This document shows positions 51,125 to 61,000 of a stretch of DNA of 64,000 bases, piece by piece (the stretch's first letter is position 1; each line of letters opens with the position of its first letter). The notes beneath the pieces were generated by a model. That model was not told where the DNA came from, did no database searches, and saw only the letters and a list, made by a program, of their open reading frames with translations. The position numbers were made by a program, and so were the translations under genes. Source of the DNA: Spirosoma pollinicola. GTDB taxonomy: Bacteria; Bacteroidota; Bacteroidia; Cytophagales; Spirosomataceae. The DNA is taken from assembly GCF_002831565.1 (NCBI RefSeq), contig NZ_CP025096.1, positions 6,749,014 through 6,813,013 on the forward strand, written 5' to 3'.

Positions 51125-52570
51125 TCACCCCAGATTACTGCCTGCAGCATACCACAGAGAAGCTACTGCCTTTTGGTATTTTGTTCGCAATTCTTCCAGT
51201 TTCACCCGTAAGTCGATCAGTTTCGTTTCGCGGCTGTTGACCAGGAACAGGGAACTCTCGCCCATATCGAATTTATCCTGTTCGGCCCGAAGCAACGTTT
51301 GCTGATTCAGGACGGTCTGCTGCTGAACAGCAATTTGCCGATTAAGCGCTTTTAATTCATTCCAGATGGCCTGCACATCGTTGGCAATAACCCGACTTGT
51401 TTGCTGCCGCTCCAGGTCGAGCTGTTTGGCTTTGATCTGCACTTGCCGCAACTTGCCGCGCTCTTTTCGCAGAAACAACGGAAACGTCAGGTCTACGCCT
51501 ATTTTGTGGTTATCGGACCGGAAAGCATAATAGCTCGACCAATCATAGCCAGTACCTGCCACGGGTGTGCGGCTCAGCAAACTCGCATTTAGCACGAGTT
51601 GTGGCTGGAGCAACGACCGCCGAAACCGCTCTTCAATGGCTAGTTGCTGGCCTTTGATTGTTAGTTTGAGTAGATCAGGATGTTGTTCGGCAGCCCGGTT
51701 GAGCAGATTTTCCAGTGTGGCTTCATTGGCGGGTTCCTGCGAAGCCACCTGCGGCACGATCGTTTGGGGCATATCGACGGCTTGCGGCAGGCTACCCGTT
51801 TCATCACTCGCCCACAAAAATGCCGTTACCCGCAAACGCGCGTTTTGCAGGGCCACCTCCGCCTGCTGCTGCATCACGAGTCGATCCTGTGCCGATATGA
51901 GCGCTTCGGTGGTGTCGATGGCTGCGGCATCGCCCAGTAAAGCCCGCTCACGAATGGCGGCAAACCGCGTGTCGGCCAGTTGATACCCTTCCCGAATGAG
52001 ACTATATTGCTGATAGGCCAGATACCATTCCCAATAGGTTTTGGCCGCATCGAAAAGCGTTTTATTGATCAGCTTCAGCCGGTCGGCATCGGCTAACGTA
52101 ACGGCTAACTGTGCCTGCCGCAGGGTACTGCGCCGGGCGTCAATAACCAGGCCTCGCCCAATAGGAACGCTTATACCCACAGCCGCCAGACCCGACGATG
52201 GCACGCGATCTTCGGGGTTGACAAACTCGCCCCGGTTCTGATCGTAGGTTACTTTAACATCGATACCAGCGGGAAGAACCGGCACGGATAAACCCGATTG
52301 CCACTTCTGGTAATACAGACTCTGGCCAAATTCTTTCCGATCGTAGGCTGAAAATAACTTTGGGTCAAACGCACCCCGCGCCTGCCGAACATCCTCCTGA
52401 GCCTCTGCCGGTAGTAAAGCCGCTTGCCGAACGAGTGGATGGTGTTGTAAAATAGCCTGATAAAATTCGGCTGCCGTAAATGTCATGGTGTCGGCAGGTG
52501 TTTGCGCCGACGCGATTGGCGCAAGAAACACCACCATTATCCACCACAAACGGAGTTGTTTACACGTCAT
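51125..52570 (-). CDS. TolC-family outer membrane factor of a type I secretion system
   Basis: 481 residues from ATG at 52570 (MTCKQLRLWWIMVVFLAPIA), with a signal peptide. Coiled-coil alpha-barrel halves: LRQAQLAVTLADADRLKLIN and later IWNELKALNRQIAVQQQTVL; FTAAEFYQAILQHHPLVRQA at the start is the first TolC motif. The start overlaps the stop of the HlyD gene (ATGA), so the two are coupled. It forms the exit channel for whatever the ABC/HlyD part exports. Confidence 0.88.
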   Translation of the reverse strand: MTCKQLRLWWIMVVFLAPIASAQTPADTMTFTAAEFYQAILQHHPLVRQAALLPAEAQEDVRQARGAFDPKLFSAYDRKEFGQSLYYQKWQSGLSVPVLPAGIDVKVTYDQNRGEFVNPEDRVPSSGLAAVGISVPIGRGLVIDARRSTLRQAQLAVTLADADRLKLINKTLFDAAKTYWEWYLAYQQYSLIREGYQLADTRFAAIRERALLGDAAAIDTTEALISAQDRLVMQQQAEVALQNARLRVTAFLWASDETGSLPQAVDMPQTIVPQVASQEPANEATLENLLNRAAEQHPDLLKLTIKGQQLAIEERFRRSLLQPQLVLNASLLSRTPVAGTGYDWSSYYAFRSDNHKIGVDLTFPLFLRKERGKLRQVQIKAKQLDLERQQTSRVIANDVQAIWNELKALNRQIAVQQQTVLNQQTLLRAEQDKFDMGESSLFLVNSRETKLIDLRVKLEELRTKYQKAVASLWYAAGSNLG

Positions 52571-53919
52571 TTCTTTTTCTCGTCTTTTGGTTCTTCCTGC
52601 AAACTCGGCGGGAAGCCGTTCAACTGCCGCCACAGTTCATACCAAACGGGTACATCATCGAGCATGACCCAGCCATACACCCCCGACCCAACCCGCAACT
52701 GCTGCGGCCAGGGCTGATCGCCTTTTTGCTGCCGGGGTTTTACCAGCAACCGGTATTTACCATTGACACTGCTGACAGCGTCGATCACGGCCACCTCACC
52801 CCCAAACGTACCCACCGCTACCGTTGGCCAACCCGCAAATTGAATAGCGGGCCAGCCATCGAACTGGAGCCGCACGTTCCGGCCGGTCTGAATCAGGGGC
52901 ACATCCATTGCCCGAACATACAGCTCAATGGCAATTGCCGGACGGGCAGGCTGAAGAATAGCGATGGATTCGCCCTCTTTGATCGTTTCGCCAATGCCCG
53001 CCTTAAACGACCGAACGACGTAGCCATCCTGCGGAGCCCGCACCACATAACGCCCCCGCCGAACGTCCACACTGCTGATCTTATTCTGTATCTTCGAAAT
53101 CTCCCCCACGGCTTCGGCCTGATAAGACAGGGCAGAACTTCGGTCTGACAGGGTTTTGGCCAGCTTCTCCTGATAGTCGGCTTGAATCGTACCCAGATCG
53201 AGCCGGGCAATGACCAGTTCCTGCCGGGCCACATTGAGCTTGTTTTCCTGCGCCACGACTTTGGCATAATCCTCCTGTACTTTCAGTCGGCGCGATTCGA
53301 GGTCGGTAAGCGAAAACAGGCCGTTCTTGTGGCCCCGTTCATAACGTTCCAGCCGATCGAGGGCGATCTGGTAGTTTTTCTGAACCGCAATTAAATCGGT
53401 ACTATCGCTGACCACCTTGAATTGTGACTGCCGCACTTTGTTTCCGGCTGACGACAATTTTACTTTCAAACCGGTTTCGAGCGCGGCTTTCTGGCCATCC
53501 AGTGCGGCAATTTTCGCATCGGTAGCCGCATAACTGCCCCGTTTTGCTCCCAGTTGTTCATTGAGTCGCTGGGGTAGGTTTGGGTCGAAATAGTCGTCTT
53601 TTATCTCGGAGATGACCAGCAGCGTGTCCCCTTTTTTAACATACTGCCCCTCCTGTATGGCCCAGTGTTCAATTTGGCCGGCAATGGCATTCTGCACCGT
53701 TTGCGGTCGATCCTGTGGGCGTAGGGCCGTGACGCTGCCTTCGCCATTGATGTTTTGCTGCCAGGGCAGAAACATTACCAACAGGCCAATCAGCAAAAAT
53801 GCCAGCATCCAGCGCCCAAGTTTACGCCCGCTGTTGGGCTGGGGAAGGGTTCGTAATGTTTTGAGCGGGTAGTGAGTAAAGAGCTGCTCGTTTACCCGCT
53901 CGTTGGATAAATTAAGCAT
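52567..53919 (-). CDS. HlyD-family periplasmic adaptor
   Basis: 450 residues. One membrane segment (LGRWMLAFLLIGLLVMFLPW) near residue 40, then a lipoyl-like half (DRPQTVQNAIAGQIEHWAIQ, KKGDTLLVISEIKDDYFDP), a long coiled coil, and the second half (VRAPQDGYVVRSFKAGIGET). The C-terminal beta barrel follows (PAIAIELYVRAMDVPLIQTG). It overlaps the ABC gene by 8 bases and TolC by 4, so it is a three-gene operon. Confidence 0.9.
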   Translation of the reverse strand: MLNLSNERVNEQLFTHYPLKTLRTLPQPNSGRKLGRWMLAFLLIGLLVMFLPWQQNINGEGSVTALRPQDRPQTVQNAIAGQIEHWAIQEGQYVKKGDTLLVISEIKDDYFDPNLPQRLNEQLGAKRGSYAATDAKIAALDGQKAALETGLKVKLSSAGNKVRQSQFKVVSDSTDLIAVQKNYQIALDRLERYERGHKNGLFSLTDLESRRLKVQEDYAKVVAQENKLNVARQELVIARLDLGTIQADYQEKLAKTLSDRSSALSYQAEAVGEISKIQNKISSVDVRRGRYVVRAPQDGYVVRSFKAGIGETIKEGESIAILQPARPAIAIELYVRAMDVPLIQTGRNVRLQFDGWPAIQFAGWPTVAVGTFGGEVAVIDAVSSVNGKYRLLVKPRQQKGDQPWPQQLRVGSGVYGWVMLDDVPVWYELWRQLNGFPPSLQEEPKDEKKK

Positions 53920-54910
53920 GGGCGGTATCTGTTTCGAGTGGTAAATCGGTCACGTTAGCAATTTTTTCAACAGCGGTAAGCATGTCAAAAACCGTATCAA
54001 TTCCGGAAATCAATTTTTCAACAGCTCCGGTAATCAGTACGATCACCAGTTCAGAGGCAACGAATTGCCCCAGCGTCATCTGCCGCCCAACAACCAGCGT
54101 TGTACCCAGGATCAGCAACCCGCCCGTTACCAGTGTTTTGAAGGCTATGCCGCTATAAAAAAACCGTTTCAGCACACTAAAATGAGCATTCCGGTAAGTC
54201 AGGTAATTCGCAACCAGATCGTCCATTCGATCAATGGGTTCCATCGCATCGGCCCGGCTGCGCAGCGTTGGCAGGTCGTGGGCGAGATCTTCCAGCCAGG
54301 CAACTACCTTGTATTTGTACTTCGATTCGTTGAGGCTGGTCTTTAATCCACTGGGTCCAAACAACCAGCAAATGCCAACAATAGCCAGCAACGTGAACAA
54401 ACCAAACCCCAGAAATACAGGGTGATAAAACGACAGCAGAATAATGCCGAATATGATCTGGACAACGGCGGCTGTGAGGTCGATGAGCAGTTTGGGCAAG
54501 CCTTTCTGGATAGTCAGTACATCAAAAAAGCGGTTCATCAGCTCGGGCGGAAAGTAAGCGGCCAGCGCCTTCGGCTGGATATGGGGCAGGCGATAAGTGA
54601 ATTCAAATGCAGCCTTTGCAAAAATGCGCTGTTGCAGAATTTCCACCAACGTCATCTGACTGATCATTAACAGGCCCGTAATCAGGACACCAACAATGAT
54701 CAACCCGATCAGAACATACACGGAGCTGAATACCAGGCCACCCGATACGAGGTTGAACACAGCCTGAATACCCAGCGGAAGCGATAAACTGATAACACCC
54801 GTTACAATCGCATACAGATAAATGTAGCCAATGTCTTTTTTGTCATTGCTCAGGAGCCGCAGCAACCGTTGAGTTGGCGAAGGCTGAGGTTGTTGATAGC
54901 CAGTTGTCAT
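53912..54910 (-). CDS. ABC transporter transmembrane domain protein, no ATPase domain
   Basis: 332 residues: six membrane segments of the ABC_membrane type (IYLYAIVTGVISLSLPLGIQ, SVYVLIGLIIVGVLITGLLM, then the pair near IIFGIILLSFYHPVFLGFGL) and the coupling helix region. It ends right after FDMLTAVEKIANVTDLPLET, where a nucleotide-binding domain usually starts. No Walker A or LSGGQ is present anywhere downstream. Either the ATPase is encoded elsewhere or this family works with a partner. It is the first gene of the operon, next to a TetR operator. Confidence 0.8.
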   Translation of the reverse strand: MTTGYQQPQPSPTQRLLRLLSNDKKDIGYIYLYAIVTGVISLSLPLGIQAVFNLVSGGLVFSSVYVLIGLIIVGVLITGLLMISQMTLVEILQQRIFAKAAFEFTYRLPHIQPKALAAYFPPELMNRFFDVLTIQKGLPKLLIDLTAAVVQIIFGIILLSFYHPVFLGFGLFTLLAIVGICWLFGPSGLKTSLNESKYKYKVVAWLEDLAHDLPTLRSRADAMEPIDRMDDLVANYLTYRNAHFSVLKRFFYSGIAFKTLVTGGLLILGTTLVVGRQMTLGQFVASELVIVLITGAVEKLISGIDTVFDMLTAVEKIANVTDLPLETDTAHA

Positions 54911-54935
54911 GTTTATTAATACGTTTTTAACATTT

Positions 54936-54966
54936 TGATAGTAATACTATCACAAATGCAAACATA
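54936..54966 (-). promoter_or_regulatory. TetR-type operator at the promoter of the secretion operon
   Basis: A 17-base palindrome TGATAGTAATACTATCA (54936-54952) with perfect 8-base arms. On the minus strand a -7 element TATGTTTG (54966-54959) lies just before it, so the operator covers the predicted RNA start of the ABC-HlyD-TolC operon. The divergent TetR gene starts 83 bases away. Binding of the regulator here would block the operon. Confidence 0.7.
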
Positions 54967-55034
54967 ACTTTTATTCCCGATAGTTCGTTTCTTTGCATTA
55001 ATCATTTAGGTTAAATGGTTTTTACGCTCGACAA

Positions 55035-55724
55035 ATGGAATATACCGTACTGGTACGGATGAACGAGAAGCTTTTTCTACGAAATCCGGAAAGCTCTGAT
55101 CTGGGACGACGCATTGTTAGGCAGGGCATTTTGCTCATCGATGAGCTAGGCTTTGAAGACATGACCTTCAGGAAGCTGGCCGAACGCCTTGGCACAAAAG
55201 AGGCCAGTATTTACCGATACTTCGAAAATAAGCACCGGCTGTTGGTGTATCTGGTGGCCTGGTACTGGCAATGGCTGGAATATCAGGTTGTTTTTCAGAC
55301 AAATAACCTGATCGACCCCCGCGATAAACTGGAACGGGTTCTCCAGTTACTCTTGCCCAAAGACCTTGTAAAACCGATTGCCGAAACGACAGGGTATGAT
55401 ATTGATTTCACGGCTCTCTACCACATTGTTATCTGCGAAGCGAGCAAAGCGTATCTGACGCATCACGTCACAGACGACAATAAGCAGCAGTTGTTCAAGC
55501 CTTACAAGGACTTATGTGGCCGTATTGCTGCTATTATTCTCGACTATAAGCCCAATTACCCGTATGCGCGGTCAAGGGCTAGTTCGATTATCGAAACGGC
55601 TCATTATCAATCTTTTTTCGCTGAGCATTTACCCTCTCTCACCGATTTTGGCCCTCTGAAGCGTAACGAGGATTTGTTTGCCTTTCTTCACCATCTTCTT
55701 TTTTCATCCCTGGACTGCGACTAG
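55035..55724 (+). CDS. TetR/AcrR family regulator
   Basis: 229 residues. HTH in residues about 23-70: RRIVRQGILLIDELGFEDMT, FRKLAERLGTKEASIYRYFE. The ligand domain is unlike well-known TetR members (DYDIDFTALYHIVICEAS is not reached; it reads GYDIDFTALYHIVICEASKA). Divergent from the secretion operon with a palindromic operator between them, so it very probably represses that operon and senses something the system exports. ATG at 55059 is another possible start. Confidence 0.88.
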   Translation: MEYTVLVRMNEKLFLRNPESSDLGRRIVRQGILLIDELGFEDMTFRKLAERLGTKEASIYRYFENKHRLLVYLVAWYWQWLEYQVVFQTNNLIDPRDKLERVLQLLLPKDLVKPIAETTGYDIDFTALYHIVICEASKAYLTHHVTDDNKQQLFKPYKDLCGRIAAIILDYKPNYPYARSRASSIIETAHYQSFFAEHLPSLTDFGPLKRNEDLFAFLHHLLFSSLDCD

Positions 55725-55901
55725 TTAGGATAATCCACTCGCATAGATGCCTTAGATCATCTTCTTACCTGCCCTTTATCATAGTTGGCTTAATTGAGTA
55801 TCGATACTTTTGTCAATATCACGTTCATGCCTTGCGTGGCTGGAAGACCAGCCTGTTTGCCAGCGGCTCTGAGCGTGTTGACTTACTCAATTACAAAGAT
55901 T

Positions 55902-56657
55902 ATGGATAAGGACTTGCAGGGAAAAACAGCCCTGATAACCGGAGCGGCTTCGGGCATTGGCCAGGCCGTTGCCTTACTTTATGGCCAGCATGGGGCCAAT
56001 GTAATGCTATCAGACGTAAATGAAACCCTTGGGCTGGAAGTAACCGAACAGGTGAAAGCCCTGGGCGCAAATGCTCAATTTTTCAAAGCCGATGTAAGCG
56101 ACCCGGTTCAGTGCCAGCTACTAATTCAGGAAACCGTTTCGGCATTTGGTCAACTGGATATAGCCTGTAACAATGCGGGCATTGGTGGCGAACTGAACCT
56201 GACCGCCGATTACTCGATCGAGGGCTGGCAGCATATTATCAACGTCAATCTGAACAGTGTATTCTATTGTCTCAAGTATGAACTGGAGGCCATGCTGAAA
56301 CAGAACATCAAAGGGGCCATTATTAATATGGCATCCATTTTAGGGCAGGTGGGCACGGCTATGTCGCCGGGTTATGTGGCCGCCAAGCATGGCATAGTGG
56401 GTCTAACGCAAACGGCAGGTATTGAATATGCGGCTTCGGGCATCCGTATCAATGCCGTTGGCCCAGCCTACATCAACACGCCTTTGTTAAGTCAACTGTC
56501 CGACGATGTTAAACAGATGCTTATCGGTATGCACCCCATCGGGCGACTGGGTCGTTCAGAAGAAGTGGCTGAACTGGTTCTCTGGCTGTCGACGGATAAG
56601 GCTTCGTTTGTTACTGGTTCGTATTACCCGATTGATGGCGGGTATCTGGCGAAGTAA
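55902..56657 (+). CDS. SDR family oxidoreductase
   Basis: 251 residues from ATG at 55902 (MDKDLQGKTALITGAASGIG). Cofactor motif TGAASGIG; NNAGIGGE; catalytic Ser in INMASILGQ; Y-x-x-x-K in GYVAAKHGIVGL; closing SYYPIDGGYLAK. The longer upstream frame from 55794 is not family-like. It lies after the TetR gene but with a 177-base gap, so linkage is loose. Substrate unknown. Confidence 0.88.
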   Translation: MDKDLQGKTALITGAASGIGQAVALLYGQHGANVMLSDVNETLGLEVTEQVKALGANAQFFKADVSDPVQCQLLIQETVSAFGQLDIACNNAGIGGELNLTADYSIEGWQHIINVNLNSVFYCLKYELEAMLKQNIKGAIINMASILGQVGTAMSPGYVAAKHGIVGLTQTAGIEYAASGIRINAVGPAYINTPLLSQLSDDVKQMLIGMHPIGRLGRSEEVAELVLWLSTDKASFVTGSYYPIDGGYLAK

Positions 56658-56663
56658 GGAAGT

Positions 56664-56874
56664 GACCATCCCATTTTACCACTCCCAACCCCCTCCTAAA
56701 ACAGGAGGGGGCTTTGCCGAGGGGGAGCTTGTTATTGTTTTTACTCGTATTTTTTATAAGGAAGAGACTTGTTTACTTTCCTATAAAGGCAGGCGAAAAC
56801 TTTAAAATAACTACCCCTTGGTATAGCCCCCTCCTGTTTTAGGAGGGGGTTGGGGGTGGTAGAATGGGGTGATC
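56664..56874. repeat. MITE-like element with 50-base inverted ends
   Basis: The left arm (56664-56713) and the right arm (56825-56874) are inverted copies with about four mismatches over 50 bases. Each arm holds its own palindrome CCCCCTCCTAAAACAGGAGG with the partner GGG. The 111-base core has no gene. This is what a non-autonomous transposable element or a pair of REP-type palindromes looks like. It lies between convergent genes. Confidence 0.75.
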
Positions 56875-56879
56875 TCTTC

Positions 56880-57713
56880 CTAAAACCTTAACGCCAGTCC
56901 CATACCTAAACCACTACTGGCCGGAGCAAGCTGAAGGCTTGTGGCTGGGCGCTGATTATACTGATCTGCTGCCCGCCGGAACTGTAGGGTGGCCCGGTGA
57001 CCAAGCCATACCGACGCTAACCCAACCAGAATACCACCGCCCACCAGAGCCGCCCCAACACGATGATCTGGGCCGCGACCGTCTAAACGGCCATCGTTGT
57101 TTGTTGACGCATTCGGATCATTTCCCGGTCCGTCAATAAACCGACCGTGCCTGAACATACCACCCCGATTAGCAAAAGCGACTCCAACACCTACACCAAT
57201 AAATGCAGCAGCAGTAACCCCTGTAACGGTAGACCAGGTGCGCAGTGAACGCCCGCGGTCAAAGCTGGTGAGCGCATCGGGTTGAAGCCGCACTACTGAC
57301 TCTGTTTCTGTCAGACTTAGGCGTTGCCCACTGGCATCCACAAAATGATGCGTTAGGAAACGACTCTGATAACGAAGTGTCGACAAGCCCACGGCGCTGT
57401 TCACTACGCTCGAAACGCCCCCCTTCCCCACAGTAACGGTTACAGTTTGGGCTGTGCCAGCACCCGTTGCCGGAGCCGATTGACTCTCAAACGAATCCTT
57501 TGTCCCGTTGGCATACTTGATAAGCAACACATCGCGGATGGGAGCCGTATAAATGGGGCCATCGGGATTATCCGTTTTGCGATATTTTAAATCCTGCTGA
57601 TTCACTTCGAGGACTTTAGCGGGAATTTCTCCACCAGTACGAAGAATGATATTGTCCTGAGCATAAGTGAACGTGGCCGTCAGCAGAGCGACCAGTGAGG
57701 TGAGTACACGCAT
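56880..57713 (-). CDS. exported hypothetical protein
   Basis: 277 residues with a signal peptide (MRVLTSLVALLTATFTYAQD). An N-terminal beta region follows (IILRTGGEIPAKVLEV, VLLIKYANGTKDSF), the part often seen in Bacteroidetes envelope proteins. One or two membrane-like segments lie in the second half (AAFIGVGVGVAF and GAALVGGGILVGLASVWL), with a Gly/Asn-rich loop between them. No known function. Confidence 0.7.
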   Translation of the reverse strand: MRVLTSLVALLTATFTYAQDNIILRTGGEIPAKVLEVNQQDLKYRKTDNPDGPIYTAPIRDVLLIKYANGTKDSFESQSAPATGAGTAQTVTVTVGKGGVSSVVNSAVGLSTLRYQSRFLTHHFVDASGQRLSLTETESVVRLQPDALTSFDRGRSLRTWSTVTGVTAAAFIGVGVGVAFANRGGMFRHGRFIDGPGNDPNASTNNDGRLDGRGPDHRVGAALVGGGILVGLASVWLGHRATLQFRRAADQYNQRPATSLQLAPASSGLGMGLALRF

Positions 57714-58090
57714 GGAACGTTTCGGTTTTACGGTTAAACGGAACTATATCCGGTTTGTAGAAAGGGATACGAGTTTGACCATCGAAACGTTGCGAAAAAG
57801 AAACCAAATAAATATATATTTTTAAGGCTAACGTTATTTAATGTCAGTAGTGCCGCTAACCAATTAGTAGCCAATTCCAGTGCCTTAGGCTACGAATAGA
57901 CAAACTGGTTCAGCACCAGCCAGTACTGCAGATTTCGGTCATGAGCTCTTTTAAGGCCATAAACTCTGCTGGTTTGATCAGAGATGAGTTGGCTTCTGCT
58001 ACGTACATACGCAAAAAGATACCCGCCGGGGCAGACAGTTCCTACTGATTTATCGTTCGCACACATTAATCAGGCAAAAGTCCCGGTACG
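57714..58090. other. intergenic region, no gene supported
   Basis: About 380 bases between two leftward genes. I see no conserved frame, no strong hairpin and no promoter that meets the consensus. It should hold the promoter of the envelope protein gene at 56880. Confidence 0.5.
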
Positions 58091-61000
58091 TTAGAAAAGC
58101 ACCTCAATCAGCGTGCCGGCATCCGTACTTTCTACCTGCAATGTAGCATTCAGCAAATTGCTGAGCTGTTTGACAATAGACAGGCCGATACCCTCTCCTG
58201 AACCTGAATCGGTATAATTTTCCTGTTCCTGCTGATTATCGGGTATCGTTTCGGCCTGTCGATGTTTGTCAAGGAGCTGCCTAACGCTCCGCTCAGGCAG
58301 CCCCGACCCGGTATCCTGCACACTGAACTGCCAGCCTTTTTTACCTTTACCAGTGCTCCAGCCAATCGTTACACCACCCGCTTTGGTATACGTGAGTGCA
58401 TTTAACACCAGATTTTGAGCAATCCGGCGCACCTTCACGATATCGTCTTTAGCGGGTAATGAGTCGGGGCCGTTTATGTGTAGCCAAAGGCCGCGTTCGT
58501 GAGCCATCGGTTGCAGGCTGGCGCTTAACTCGCGTAACAGTTCGGCAACATCGAACGGCTGGTTAAAGACCTGTTCCTGCCCGGCCTCCAACCGCGAATA
58601 GTCCATTAGTTGAGTCAGCAAGCCGATCACCTGACTAAGGTTCCGGTTGAGCATACTCAGCATTTGCTCCCGCTCTTCTTCAGTATCCATCAGGTTCAGG
58701 AGGGCAGCAGCTCCCTGAATGACCCCAAAACTCCCCCGCAAATCATGCGACGTTGTCCGTAGAAACTCGCCCCGCTCCCGAACATACCGGCGCATCTGCT
58801 CCAGATCCTGCATCGCTTGCTGCGAGCGTTCCAATTCCTGAAGCCAGTGACTCTGTTGATATTCAGCCTGTTTCAGGGGTGTAATGTCAACCCCTGTCAG
58901 CATGATACCATCGTCCTGCCGGGTAATATACATACCAATCCATTGATCCTGCCTGCCAGCGACCTCCTGCTGTTCGCGGTAGGCACTTTTGCCGGTCTCA
59001 TACACCTGCCGAAGTTGTGGGAGTGTTTTTTCCTGCCAAAGGGTCGCGGCCAGGTCGGTTGCCCGCTTGCCCGCAACCTGCCGGATAGGCTCCTGTACGA
59101 GTTGAGCAAATTTCTGATTACAGACAACTACGCTAAAGTCGATCACCTCGCCCTGCGCTGTTTTCAAGGCTTTAAATAGCCCCACAGAGGCCGGAGAGGT
59201 ATCGAGTACAGCCTGAAGATTGTCGGCACTGTTCCTCAGGTCGTTATTCGTTTGCGCCAGCTTTTCATTCGCCAGGGTTAGTTCTGCAGTACGCTCCTGC
59301 ACGCGGTTGTCCAGTTTCTGATTAAGGCTTTTTTGTACGTGTACCTCGGCACAAGTACCGATGTAGCCCGTAAACGTACCTTCGGGAGAGAAGGTAGGGC
59401 GGGCGTTTTCCATCATCCATCGGTACTCACCGTCACTGCGTTTCAGACGATATTCGGCCTGGTACGGAAAACGACCGTTAAAGCTAGTGATGTAGGCAGC
59501 AATGTATCCGGCACGGTCTTCGGGGTGAATGCCCTGCGTCCAGTCCTGTATATCTTTTCCCTCAGCACTACGACCTGTATAGTCCAGCCATACTTTATTG
59601 AAGAAATTGTAGCGACCATCGGCACCGGCAACCCAGATCAGCGCAGGCACATTGTCGATAATATCGTGAAACCGGATCTGCCGTTCTTCCAGCAACTGCT
59701 GCACCTTTCGGTGCTCGGTAATATCTTCGATGACCAGTAAAATAGCCTCCTGCCGTTGTTGGTGAATAACTCGGCGAGCGTGTATCAGCATTACTTTTTC
59801 GCCGGCGTCAGCAAAATGATGCTTCACCTCGAAGCCTTGCATAAAGGCATTTTTTTGAGTAACCTCTTCCAGCAGTTCGCGCAGTTGCGGGATATCCCAC
59901 TGGTGGTTACCAATTTCATAAATCATCTTCCCAACGGTAGCAGATTCACTCAGCCGAAATAGCTGGTAAAACGTTTGGTTGGCACTCTTTACGCGCAAGT
60001 TTTTGTCAAGCACAAGGGTAGCTTCGCGGATGGTCGAAAAGATGGCTTCGGCGTACATGTACGCTTCCGTCAACTGGTCGTTACGGACCTGTAATTCATA
60101 ATTAATGGTCTGAAGTTTTTCGTTTGTCGACTCAATTTCTTCCTTACACGTTTCCAGTTCTTCGTTGATACTTTGCAACTCTTCATTGCTGCTGACAATC
60201 TCTTCGTTACCTAACTGTAGTTCCTCGTTGGCAATCTCATGCTCCTCAATAAATGCGTGCATCTCTTCCCGCATTATGGCCAGTTCGTTCTCCAGTTGAT
60301 GTGTCCGGCTGGGCTGCCCTTTCTCCAATCCGGACTCCGGTATGGTGGTCTTATCAAGCTCCTGAAACAGAATCAAAAACAGCCGTCCGGCGGCTCCATC
60401 GGTAAGGGGAACGACGTCAATAGCCACCAGGTGTTTCCTGCCGCTTACTTCGATTTCCAGACCGGATCTATGCACAGACTGCCCTGATTTTCGGGCTTTC
60501 TGCACGCTGTTCCGAATCTCGAACGATAAGGCCGGGCGAGCCATTGTTAGTAAATTCAAACTGGCCTTACCTGAGGCATGTTCAAGAAACAGGCTGGTCT
60601 CTCCCCGAAACTGTAAAATATCCAGTTCCTGATCGACAACCACACTGGCAGGCACGTAGTGGTTCAGTAGTACCTGATCAACTACCTTATCTAAATCAGT
60701 CACTGGCTTACGAGCTTTATTGAGCGGATAGTTACTACTTCCTTCTGATTTTATATCTAACAAACGAGCGGCCGATTGCCCATCTGAGCGATCAACAACT
60801 GCCTGACTGATAACTTCTATTGCTAGCTCATCCTTGCGATTGAAGACTTTATGAAGCTTGTCGGCGGGCGTAAACAGCGACACCGAAGCGGATACCGTTT
60901 CTGACTTGCCCAGCAACAGATAGCCATTGGCATTCAGGGCGTAATGAAACATAATAAGTGCATTTCGCTGCAATACCGTGTTCAGATGGATTAACAGATT

